Origin: Chthoniobacterales bacterium
GTDB taxonomy: Bacteria; Verrucomicrobiota; Verrucomicrobiia; Chthoniobacterales; JACTMZ01
DNA: 5,747 nt
Assembly (NCBI GenBank): GCA_017853515.1
Contig: JAFMJK010000144.1
Coordinates: 1-5,747, forward strand
Direction of reading: 5' to 3'
The notes under the pieces were generated by a model. The model did no database searches and was not told the DNA's origin. It worked only from the letters and a program-made list of their open reading frames with translations. Shown piece after piece: positions 1 to 5,216 of the stretch. How positions within the stretch are numbered: position 1 is the first letter of the stretch; the number at the start of each line of letters is the position of its first letter. The position numbers and the translations under genes were made by a program.

Positions 1-70
1 AGGAAGGCAGGTCGTTGCCCACGGGGCTGACCACTCCCATGCCTGTGATGACGACTCGCCTCTCGCTCAT
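1..70 (-). CDS. fabF: 3-oxoacyl-ACP synthase II (FabF), N-terminal fragment
   Basis: Only the first 23 codons are inside the window; the gene continues beyond position 1. The reading from the ATG at 68-70 gives MSERRVVITGMGVVSPVGND, the standard N-terminus of KAS II condensing enzymes (RVVITGxGxVSPxG). FabF catalyses the elongation step of fatty-acid synthesis in the cytoplasm by condensing malonyl-ACP with acyl-ACP; its Cys-His-His active site lies outside the window. It follows guaB3 after 61 bp on the same strand, so it may be the next gene of that run. No well-placed Shine-Dalgarno is visible; an AGGA on the minus strand (85-88) is 14 nt from the ATG. The family (KAS I/II, or a related chain-length-factor-type protein) is clear. 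The exact subfamily rests on 23 residues. Confidence 0.85.
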   Translation of the reverse strand, partial: MSERRVVITGMGVVSPVGNDLPS

Positions 71-131
71 GAAAAGATGTTAGGTCCTAGCCCAAAGGGA
101 CGCCTTTTGGCGAGGCCAAAGGACGCGCCGA

Positions 132-1307
132 TCATCGGGCCATGCCCACGTTCTGCACCATCTGGAAGAGCTTGCCTTCCGATTTGATCGAAGGCGCGAT
201 GATGATCTCCGTTTCCTGGAATTCGCTCAGGTCGGCCGCGCCGACATTGCCCATGCAGGTGGTGATGGCGCCGATCAGATTCTGACTGCCGTCGTCCACC
301 GCGGCCGGTCCGAAAAGGATTTGCTGCAGCGTGCCGGAGACGCCGACCTTGATGCGCGTGCCACGCGGCAGATTGGCGTGCGGCGTGGCCATGCCCCAGT
401 GGTAGCCGCGACCGGGCGCCTCTTCCGCCTTGGCGAAGGCGCTGCCGACCATGACGGCATCCGCCCCGCAGGCCAGCGCCTTGCAGACATCGCCGCCTTT
501 GTTCATGCCGCCGTCGGTGATGATCGGGACATAGCGGCCCGATTTCTTGTAGTGCGCGTCGCGCGCCGCGGCGCAATCCACCGTGGCCGTGACCTGCGGC
601 ACGCCGAGGCCGAGCACGCCGCGCGAAGTGCAGGCCGCACCGGGCCCCACGCCGACCAGGACACCCGAGACACCGCACTCCATGATTTCCAGCGTGGTGT
701 CATAAGTCACCGTGTTGCCGACGATGACCGGGCACTTCATCGTGCGGCAGAATTCCCCGAGATCGAGCATCTTGTATTCGCTCGAGATGTGCCGCGCGGT
801 CGAGACGGTGCTCTGCACGACAAACACGTCGACGCCCGCTTCCTGCGCGATGGCGCCGCAACGCTCGGCTTTCTGGGGGATGGCGCTCACCGCGGCGATG
901 ACCCCGGCGTCTTTGATCTCTTTGATGCGTCTGGCAATGAGGTCCTCTTTGACCGGCTCGAGATATATTTTCTGCAGCAAAGCGGTGACCTTGTCTTTGT
1001 CCTCCGCCAGCACCTCGGCCAGCACCGCGTCGGCGTCCTCGTAGCGCACCTGGACGCCCTCGAGATTGAGCACGGCGAGTCCGCCCAGCTTGCCCATGGC
1101 CGCGGCGAAACGCGCGTCGACCACGCCGTCCATCGCGCTGGCCAGAACGGGCAGCGCGAGCTTGATCGCTCCGCCGTCGGGCCGGGGAATTTTCCAGGTG
1201 ATGTCGACTTCGTTCGGGTTGATCGTCACTGCGCCGGGTACAAGCGCGATTTCATCGAAGCCGTAGGTTACCCTCGCTTTGCGGTTTCTGCCGATCCACA
1301 TGCCCAT
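132..1307 (-). CDS. guaB3: GuaB3 family IMP dehydrogenase-related protein
   Basis: The protein has 391 residues. It is a TIM-barrel of the IMP dehydrogenase/GMP reductase family without the CBS pair that GuaB carries, which is the GuaB3 type. Visible landmarks are the N-terminal KARVTYGFDEIALVPG (10-25), LPVLASAMDGVV (52-63), the catalytic-cysteine loop GPGAACTSRGV with Cys226, the phosphate-binding stretch IITDGGMNKGGD (262-273), and the flap GRGYHWGMATPHANLPRGTR (299-318). IMP dehydrogenase oxidises IMP to XMP with NAD+, the committed step to GMP. A cyanobacterial GuaB3 is reported to have this activity, so that reaction is the best guess here. The ATG at 1305-1307 was chosen because homology starts there and it lies 4 bp after the stop of the upstream zinc-ribbon gene; the ATG at 1299-1301 is a close alternative. 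The open frame continues to 1406, but that part reads through the upstream gene in another frame. No clear Shine-Dalgarno is seen, so coupling to the upstream gene is likely. Confidence 0.95.
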   Translation of the reverse strand: MGMWIGRNRKARVTYGFDEIALVPGAVTINPNEVDITWKIPRPDGGAIKLALPVLASAMDGVVDARFAAAMGKLGGLAVLNLEGVQVRYEDADAVLAEVLAEDKDKVTALLQKIYLEPVKEDLIARRIKEIKDAGVIAAVSAIPQKAERCGAIAQEAGVDVFVVQSTVSTARHISSEYKMLDLGEFCRTMKCPVIVGNTVTYDTTLEIMECGVSGVLVGVGPGAACTSRGVLGLGVPQVTATVDCAAARDAHYKKSGRYVPIITDGGMNKGGDVCKALACGADAVMVGSAFAKAEEAPGRGYHWGMATPHANLPRGTRIKVGVSGTLQQILFGPAAVDDGSQNLIGAITTCMGNVGAADLSEFQETEIIIAPSIKSEGKLFQMVQNVGMAR

Positions 1308-1311
1308 GGTG

Positions 1312-1551
1312 TCAAATGTCGTTGTAGTGATTTTTCTCGTTGAGTGCGCCGCAGGAAGGACAGCGGAACAACTTTGTGTCCACGCCATGCCGGAGCCATT
1401 CGGCACAAAGGCGGCATTGACTCAGCCCCTGCCACATTTCGCGCCGGCGCCGTTCCCGTCGCCGGTCGTAAAGTAGCCAGAGCGCCATCACTGCGGCAAG
1501 GAAAACGGCCGCATAAATGAGCGGCATGACGTGCAGCGGCAACGCGATCAT
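1312..1551 (-). CDS. small membrane-anchored zinc-ribbon protein, function unknown
   Basis: This is a 79-residue protein that I do not recognise as a named family. Residues about 9-28 (MPLIYAAVFLAAVMALWLLY) form one hydrophobic segment, followed at once by a strongly basic stretch DRRRERRRR (29-37), so the C-terminal part should face the cytoplasm by the positive-inside rule. Two cysteine pairs follow, CRLC (C46, C49) and CPSC (C64, C67), spaced as in a zinc ribbon that probably binds one Zn2+. Its ATG overlaps the stop of the TonB-like gene by 4 bp (ATGA), and its own stop lies 4 bp before guaB3. This packing supports a real, translationally coupled gene. Its place after exbB-exbD-tonB-like suggests a role at the inner membrane with that complex, but no function can be assigned. 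The family call is structural only. Confidence 0.8.
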   Translation of the reverse strand: MIALPLHVMPLIYAAVFLAAVMALWLLYDRRRERRRREMWQGLSQCRLCAEWLRHGVDTKLFRCPSCGALNEKNHYNDI

Positions 1552-2279
1552 GACTCAGGGCCGCGCGGACCCCAGAAAATGCGCAGGACATCTTGCCGCC
1601 CGCCTTCGGACGGGGCGAACCGGGCCCTTTGCACGGCACGCTGGGCCGCCAGATCGAGCGAAGCGTCGCCGCTGCCGCGCAGCACCCAGGCGTGGCGCAC
1701 ATCTCCCGTCGGGGCAAGCACCACGAGCAACTCGGTGGCCCGACCAGGAGGCCGGACCGGTGCCACGGCGCGCAGCCGCGCGAGCACATCCTCCGTCACG
1801 CCGGGGTTTCCCGATTCGAAACGCGCCCCGGCGGCCACAAAGGAGGGCGGGGGCAATTTGCCCGTGTCCGCCTCGAACCACGGCTTCATGGACAGCGGAG
1901 GAAGCGCCGGCACCCATTGGCCGCGCGCGCCGGCCCGTGGCGCGGCGAGCAAGGGCGGGGGCACGGGTTTCAAGGCCAGGACGGTCCGCTCGTGCCGTGG
2001 AGACGGAACGAGCCGGTCGCGGTAACGCCCCGGATCCAGCCACGAGGGATCGCGAGCGGCGAGCAGGAGCAAGCCGGGCGCCTCGTCAGCCGGAATGACG
2101 GAGACCTTGGCCGGCCAAGGGGCGAGTGCGGCGCGCGGCGCGGGAGCGGTACGCACCAGATACGCGGCCAGAGCATGAAGGAACAAAGAGAGAAGGATCA
2201 TGCCCGGCAGAAGCAGGCGGATCGGGTGGGCGACCGGCCAATGAAAAACATGGAGCAACCTCCCGGTCAGCGCGCTCAT
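1548..2279 (-). CDS. TonB-like energy transducer protein (divergent)
   Basis: The protein has 243 residues. It has a single membrane segment at about 22-42 (RLLLPGMILLSLFLHALAAY) after a short N-terminus, then a Pro/Ala-rich middle (about 44-130), and a C-terminal domain from about 160. The C-terminal part, ELLVVLAPTGDVRHAWVLRG (173-192) and then SGDASLDLAAQRAVQRARFA (193-212), follows the TonB pattern of beta strand, turn, strand, 'SG..xLD.AA..AV...RF'. TonB links the ExbB-ExbD motor across the periplasm to outer-membrane receptors. The usual YPxxA and G-x-V lead-in of the TonB C-terminal domain is not seen, so this is a divergent form and its partner receptor is unknown. The gene overlaps exbD by 4 bp upstream and the zinc-ribbon gene by 4 bp downstream. 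A generic TonB/TolA-like periplasmic protein is the alternative. Confidence 0.78.
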   Translation of the reverse strand: MSALTGRLLHVFHWPVAHPIRLLLPGMILLSLFLHALAAYLVRTAPAPRAALAPWPAKVSVIPADEAPGLLLLAARDPSWLDPGRYRDRLVPSPRHERTVLALKPVPPPLLAAPRAGARGQWVPALPPLSMKPWFEADTGKLPPPSFVAAGARFESGNPGVTEDVLARLRAVAPVRPPGRATELLVVLAPTGDVRHAWVLRGSGDASLDLAAQRAVQRARFAPSEGGRQDVLRIFWGPRGPES

Positions 2280-2683
2280 CGTCCGGGCGGCGGCGTTGCG
2301 GCCAACGCGACGGAGAAACCGCGCGCCAAAGCCAGGTCGGTCACCTGCGCGACCAAAGCGAGCGGCGCATCACGGTCGGCCTTGATCACCACCTGCCGCG
2401 CGGCTCCGCGGTGCGCATCGAGCCGCGCGCCGATCTGGTCCACCTCGACCGCGACATCATCGTAGTAAACCGTGGCACCCGCCCCGCCCGTGATGGCCAG
2501 CACGACCGGATCCTGCATGGCCGGAAGCAACGACCGCGAGGAGGGCAATTCCAGCGCGATGCCCGGGCGGAGAAGGAAGGACGTGGAAAGGAGGATAAAA
2601 AAAAGCAGGAGCAGTATGACATTGAGCCCGGAGGTCAGCACCGGAACGGCGCCGCGCAGGCGGAAGGCGCGTTGCAGCCTCAT
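2276..2683 (-). CDS. exbD: ExbD/TolR-family biopolymer transport protein with Asn at the proton-path Asp
   Basis: The protein has 135 residues, normal for ExbD. It has a short cytoplasmic N-terminus, one transmembrane helix (about 20-38, LNVILLLLFFILLSTSF) and a periplasmic domain that ends in the typical VVIKADRDAPLALVAQVTD (98-116) and RGFSVALAA (121-129). ExbD partners ExbB in the proton-driven motor that energises TonB. In the family the helix begins PLIDV, and this Asp (Asp25 in E. coli ExbD, Asp23 in TolR) is essential for proton coupling. Here the aligned stretch TSGLNV (17-22) has Asn21, codon AAT at 2621-2623. The gene overlaps exbB (4 bp) and the TonB-like gene (4 bp), both as ATGA. 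An eight-base T run in the coding strand (2597-2604) lies in the helix. Membership in the family is firm; whether it still conducts protons is not. Confidence 0.92.
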   Translation of the reverse strand: MRLQRAFRLRGAVPVLTSGLNVILLLLFFILLSTSFLLRPGIALELPSSRSLLPAMQDPVVLAITGGAGATVYYDDVAVEVDQIGARLDAHRGAARQVVIKADRDAPLALVAQVTDLALARGFSVALAATPPPGR

Positions 2684-3351
2684 GCCTCGTCGGCCGGCTC
2701 GGCGTCCATGGCCAGGATCTCCGCCGCGGCCAGCGTCTTGTTCTTGAGCAGATTCACCATCTCGATGCCGGCGCGCTCCATGTCATGCACCACATCCTGG
2801 ACGCGCGCGGAGATGTATCCCGCCGCGACCAGCGCGGGAATGGCCACCGCGATGCCGGCCGCCGCCGAGATGAGGCTTTGGTATACCGCACCGGAAAGGT
2901 CGGCCACCGTGGCGTACCCCCCCTGGGTGGAAACGCGGTAGAATGCCTCGAGCAAACCGAGCACCGTGCCCAGCAGCCCGAGCAGAGGCGCGACATAGGC
3001 GATGCCGCCGAGCAAGGCGAGATGGCGCTCGAGGCGCGGAACTTCGAGTTGCCCCGCCTCCTGCACGATGTCGCGCAGCTCGGCGCGCGGACAATCCCGC
3101 GCCAGCACCGCGCTCAAGGCCACGCGCGCCACCGGGCCCGGCGTGGCCAGGCACTGTTTGCGCACTTCCTCGATGCGGTCGTCGCGCACCAGATTGGCCA
3201 GACCGCGGATGAACTCGCCCACCCGCACTTGGGCGCGGTGCAAGTAAACCAGGCGCTCGAGAAAAACGGCCAACCCGACCACGCTCAGCGCGAGAATGAC
3301 CCACATGACGGGTCCGCCTTTCTGCATGAGGTCGAGCATGACCCGCATCAT
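2680..3351 (-). CDS. exbB: ExbB/TolQ/MotA-family proton channel protein, channel residues altered
   Basis: The protein has 223 residues with three predicted membrane helices: about 15-34, 112-134 and 153-180. The first follows a short N-terminus; the other two follow a cytoplasmic loop, as in ExbB/TolQ. The family signature APLLGLLGTVLGL (121-133) holds Thr129, matching Thr148 of E. coli ExbB. The third helix reads AVYQSLISAAAGIAVAIPAL (155-174). Aligned to E. coli ExbB (IAEALLATAIGLVAAIPAV), Glu176 becomes Gln158 and Thr181 becomes Ala163, with Ser162 beside it. ExbB forms the pentameric stator around the ExbD dimer. The start ATG at 3349-3351 is followed by a second ATG at 3346-3348 and either could be used; no good Shine-Dalgarno precedes them. 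It is the first gene of the minus-strand run and lies about 50 bp beyond the rpmA terminator and a GC-rich stem-loop. Confidence 0.93.
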   Translation of the reverse strand: MMRVMLDLMQKGGPVMWVILALSVVGLAVFLERLVYLHRAQVRVGEFIRGLANLVRDDRIEEVRKQCLATPGPVARVALSAVLARDCPRAELRDIVQEAGQLEVPRLERHLALLGGIAYVAPLLGLLGTVLGLLEAFYRVSTQGGYATVADLSGAVYQSLISAAAGIAVAIPALVAAGYISARVQDVVHDMERAGIEMVNLLKNKTLAAAEILAMDAEPADEA

Positions 3352-3360
3352 TCAGTCCGC

Positions 3361-3397
3361 CGCCCCGCGCGGCAATCCCGATTTGCGCCGCGGGGCG
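3361..3397 (-). promoter_or_regulatory. GC-rich stem-loop in the exbB leader
   Basis: The arms CGCCCCGCG (3361-3369) and CGCGGGGCG (3389-3397) are perfect inverted repeats. An alternative pairing continues inward through a 2x2 mismatch to GCAA/TTGC around a TCCCGAT loop. The hairpin ends 10 bp before the exbB ATG and has no T run after it, so it is not a classical terminator. It could hinder translation or stabilise the mRNA 5' end. No promoter is recognisable between this element and the preceding terminator. Confidence 0.55.
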
Positions 3398-3404
3398 CGG
3401 CCCG

Positions 3405-3443
3405 AAAATAAAAGACCGGAACCCGCGACGGGCTCCGGTCTTT
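3405..3443 (-). terminator. Rho-independent terminator of rplU-rpmA
   Basis: A 10-bp perfect stem AAAGACCGGA/TCCGGTCTTT (3411-3420 with 3434-3443) is extended by an inner CCCG/CGGG pairing around a 3-nt loop. On the minus strand it is followed by a T-rich run (TTTTATTTT, counting the stem end). It begins about 20 bp after the rpmA stop and fits a factor-independent terminator for the ribosomal protein operon. Confidence 0.92.
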
Positions 3444-3462
3444 CACGAGGAGGAAATTTTGC

Positions 3463-3714
3463 TCAGGCCCCCGCGGGAACGACGTTGATGCGGCGACCGC
3501 CGCGGTCGAACTCCACCTTGCCGCTCTCGAGCGCGAAGAGGGTGAAATCGCGGCCGAGACCGACGTTGCGTCCCGGCAGGAATTTGCGGCCGCGCTGGCG
3601 GATGAGAATGTTGCCGGCCAGCACATCCTGACCGCCGAATTTTTTCACGCCGAGGCGCTTGCTGACGCTGTCGCGTCCGTTCTTGACGCTGCCTTGTCCT
3701 TTTTTATGGGCCAT
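3463..3714 (-). CDS. rpmA: 50S ribosomal protein bL27
   Basis: The protein has 83 residues, the usual length. It starts MAHKKGQGSVKNGRDSVSKR and continues with the family core LGVKKFGGQ, then AGNILIRQRGRKFLPGRNVG (33-52) and GRDFTLFALESGKVEFD (54-70). bL27 sits near the peptidyl-transferase centre and its N-terminal tail reaches toward the P-site tRNA. The N-terminus starts directly with MAHKKG and shows no cleavable extension like that of Firmicutes. The gene lies 4 bp after the rplU stop, so the two are co-transcribed, and a rho-independent terminator follows. No strong Shine-Dalgarno is seen, so coupling to rplU is likely. Confidence 0.99.
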   Translation of the reverse strand: MAHKKGQGSVKNGRDSVSKRLGVKKFGGQDVLAGNILIRQRGRKFLPGRNVGLGRDFTLFALESGKVEFDRGGRRINVVPAGA

Positions 3715-3718
3715 AACT

Positions 3719-4036
3719 TTAAGCTTTGATCTCGCCGATCTTCACGCGCGTGTGTTTTTGGCGGTGACCGACGGTGCGGTGGTAGCCTTTGCGGCGTTTG
3801 AATTTGTAGGAGACGACTTTCGGCGCTTTGCGCTCGGACTCGAGCACTTCGCCGGTGACTTTCGCGCCCTTGACCAGCGGGTCGCCGATTTTCACATCCT
3901 TGCCGTCGCTGGCCAGGAGGACTTCCTCGAAAACGGCTTTCTTGCCGGCTTCAACGCCGAGAAGTTCGACATCGATGACATCGCCGGTTTGCACGCGGAA
4001 CTGGCGGCCGCCTGATTGGATGATCGCGTAGGACAT
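3719..4036 (-). CDS. rplU: 50S ribosomal protein bL21
   Basis: The protein has 105 residues, the normal length for bL21. The N-terminus MSYAIIQSGGRQFRVQTGDV and the C-terminal KFKRRKGYHRTVGHRQKHT (79-97) are diagnostic. bL21 is a large-subunit protein that binds 23S rRNA. The start was set at the ATG 4034-4036 because it matches the family N-terminus and is preceded by GGGAG on the minus strand (4043-4047) with a 6-nt spacer. The open frame upstream to 4699 reads as non-coding across the divergent lipoprotein gene. Together with rpmA it forms a two-gene operon. Confidence 0.99.
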   Translation of the reverse strand: MSYAIIQSGGRQFRVQTGDVIDVELLGVEAGKKAVFEEVLLASDGKDVKIGDPLVKGAKVTGEVLESERKAPKVVSYKFKRRKGYHRTVGHRQKHTRVKIGEIKA

Positions 4037-4042
4037 AGAAGA

Positions 4043-4047
4043 CTCCC
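4043..4047 (-). promoter_or_regulatory. Ribosome binding site of rplU
   Basis: GGGAG on the minus strand, 6 nt before the rplU ATG. It is the only well-formed Shine-Dalgarno in the window and fixes this start. Confidence 0.75.
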
Positions 4048-4060
4048 GAAAGGGCCGCGA

Positions 4061-4089
4061 AAAGTAGCGGGGCGCGCCGCGGTTGGCAA
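4061..4089 (-). promoter_or_regulatory. Candidate sigma70-type promoter of rplU-rpmA
   Basis: On the minus strand TTGCCA (4084-4089, 5 of 6 to TTGACA) and TACTTT (4061-4066, 3 of 6 to TATAAT) are separated by exactly 17 bp. The predicted start near 4054 would give an 18-nt leader that just includes the GGGAG site. The spacer is very GC-rich. Confidence 0.6.
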
Positions 4090-4112
4090 GCCCCTTTTCG
4101 CCCCGCTTAAAT
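4083..4112 (+). promoter_or_regulatory. Candidate promoter of the lipoprotein gene, sharing the -35 region with rplU
   Basis: TTGGCA (4083-4088, 5 of 6 to TTGACA), an 18-bp spacer and TTAAAT (4107-4112, 4 of 6 to TATAAT). The predicted start near 4119 gives a leader of about 35 nt. The -35 overlaps the -35 of the opposite rplU promoter within TTGGCAA (4083-4089). Confidence 0.5.
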
Positions 4113-4153
4113 GGATTGCCAGAACAGAGGCCAGCCGACAGCATCCGTAAACC

Positions 4154-4645
4154 ATGAAATTCCTCTTTTGCGCCGCGGCGCTGGCCCTCGCCGGGTGTGC
4201 CACCACCTCCCAAGTCGACCCGAAAATCCTGGCCGAATTCTCCAAAACGGGTGTCCCGGAGACCACCACCCTGAAAGTGCGCGACGGCATGCCGCTCAGC
4301 GTGGCCGACGTGGCCGCCTCGGCCAAAGCCGGCGTGCCCGGGCCCGGATTGGTCAGTTACATGCAGAGCACCCGCAAGGCCTACAACCTGAGCAACGCCG
4401 ACCTCGCTTCCCTGCGCGCCGCCGGAACACCCGGACCGGTCGTCAACTACATGCAGCGCTCCTACAATTTCTACGGCAAAGGAGCCAACGCGGTCGACCA
4501 GAGCCATCCGTATTTCGCGACGGAGAACTACAACCGCTACGGCGGTGCGATCAAAGCGCCGTTCGCCTACGCACCCCCGCAGATCGACACCTTCTTCAAC
4601 TCCGGCTACGAGGAGTCGCTCTACAGCCCGTTCTCTTTCGATTAA
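4154..4645 (+). CDS. Lipoprotein with internal AGxPGP-YMQ helical repeats
   Basis: The protein has 163 residues. The N-terminus MKFLFCAAALALAGC is a lipoprotein signal with the lipobox LAGC, so the mature protein starts at Cys15 and should be lipid-anchored in the envelope. After it come two similar units: LSVADVAASAKAGVPGPGLV (48-67) leading into SYMQSTRKAY (68-77), and LSNADLASLRAAGTPGPVVN (79-98) leading into YMQRSYNFY (99-107). Each fits a helix-turn-helix of about 30 residues. A weaker third unit may lie at 22-35 (DPKILAEFSKTGVP). The unit resembles the 'AGVSDxVI' helical repeats I recall from proteins of Planctomycetes and Verrucomicrobia. The C-terminal 50 residues are rich in Tyr, Phe, Asn and Pro and look unstructured. 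The function is unknown. The gene is divergent from rplU and has no visible Shine-Dalgarno. Confidence 0.9.
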   Translation: MKFLFCAAALALAGCATTSQVDPKILAEFSKTGVPETTTLKVRDGMPLSVADVAASAKAGVPGPGLVSYMQSTRKAYNLSNADLASLRAAGTPGPVVNYMQRSYNFYGKGANAVDQSHPYFATENYNRYGGAIKAPFAYAPPQIDTFFNSGYEESLYSPFSFD

Positions 4646-4673
4646 GCGGCGCGCCTCCAGCGAAACCTCGCCC

Positions 4674-4696
4674 GGCGTGGCCTTTCCCTCCACGCC
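4674..4696 (+). other. Stem-loop directly before the DUF2278-like start
   Basis: GGCGTGG (4674-4680) and CCACGCC (4690-4696) form a perfect 7-bp stem with a 9-nt loop, ending one base before the ATG at 4698. No T run follows. It may occlude the ribosome landing zone or be a weak transcript end of the lipoprotein gene. Confidence 0.45.
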
Positions 4697-4697
4697 C

Positions 4698-5216
4698 ATG
4701 GCGCGCGTCTCCGGAACGGTGGCGAAATTCGAGATCGAAAATTCGCAGCGCCAGGAAAACGTCGACCACGTCTATGTCGCGGTCGACGCCGGACTGCAAT
4801 CGCCCGTCACCCTCTCGCTCAACACGCTGTCCTTCCGCAACCGCGTGGCCGGACACGACCCGCGCATCCGCCTCGGCGTGATCGGATGGCGTTGGACGCA
4901 CCTGCCGGCGCGCGGACTCTATCCGCTCGAATTCTTCGACTACGAGACGGTCGAGTTGATCGAAAACGTGGAATACCGCGTGCTCGAGCGCGCGGCCATG
5001 GAGGACTATTTTTCCCTGCGCTGCGCCAACTGCCGTCGCATCGAGGCCTGGGGTGTGCCTTACCGCCGCGCGGAACCCGGGCTGCACCAGATCCACTCCC
5101 GCCGGGCCAGCGCCAGCGTGCCCGAGGATATGCGCGGACGCGACGGCGCCGTGCGTTTCTATTTCGACGAGGGACAGCGCGTCGAACTCGCCCTGCTCAA
5201 ATTCAGCGGGCAGTAG
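4698..5216 (+). CDS. Uncharacterised protein with DUF2278-like features
   Basis: The protein has 172 residues from the ATG at 4698-4700. It starts MARVSGTVAKFEIE and contains HVYVAVD (24-30), a CxxC pair (LRCANC, C109 and C112), GLHQIH (128-133), RDGAVRFYFDEGQ (148-160) and LALLKFSGQ (164-172). The order 'G-x-V, H-Y/V-x-V early; GIHxIH; DGA-x-x-x-x-F; AxxLxFxxQ late' matches what I remember of DUF2278, a bacterial family of unknown function, but the protein is shorter than usual and the match is from memory. No signal peptide or membrane helix is seen, so it is probably cytoplasmic. A GTG at 4677 in the same frame is an alternative start. It follows the lipoprotein gene by 52 bp and may share its transcript. 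Its 3' end overlaps the converging minus-strand remnant by 14 bp. Confidence 0.8.
   Translation: MARVSGTVAKFEIENSQRQENVDHVYVAVDAGLQSPVTLSLNTLSFRNRVAGHDPRIRLGVIGWRWTHLPARGLYPLEFFDYETVELIENVEYRVLERAAMEDYFSLRCANCRRIEAWGVPYRRAEPGLHQIHSRRASASVPEDMRGRDGAVRFYFDEGQRVELALLKFSGQ

Noticed and set aside
321..1343. Long plus-strand open frame of 340 codons opposite guaB3
   Set aside because: It is the antisense shadow of a well-supported enzyme gene in GC-rich DNA; its protein is His/Arg/Asp-rich without domain features.
1308..1406. Extension of guaB3 upstream to an ATG at 1406
   Set aside because: It overlaps the zinc-ribbon gene in another frame and has no similarity to the GuaB3 N-terminus, which starts at 1307.
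1593..2465. Plus-strand open frame of 290 codons opposite the TonB-like and exbD genes
   Set aside because: Arg/Gly/Gln-rich antisense shadow; the minus-strand genes have membrane segments, family motifs and ATGA junctions.
4037..4699. Extension of rplU upstream to 4699
   Set aside because: bL21 starts at MSYAIIQ and has its own ribosome site; the extension is antisense to the lipoprotein gene.
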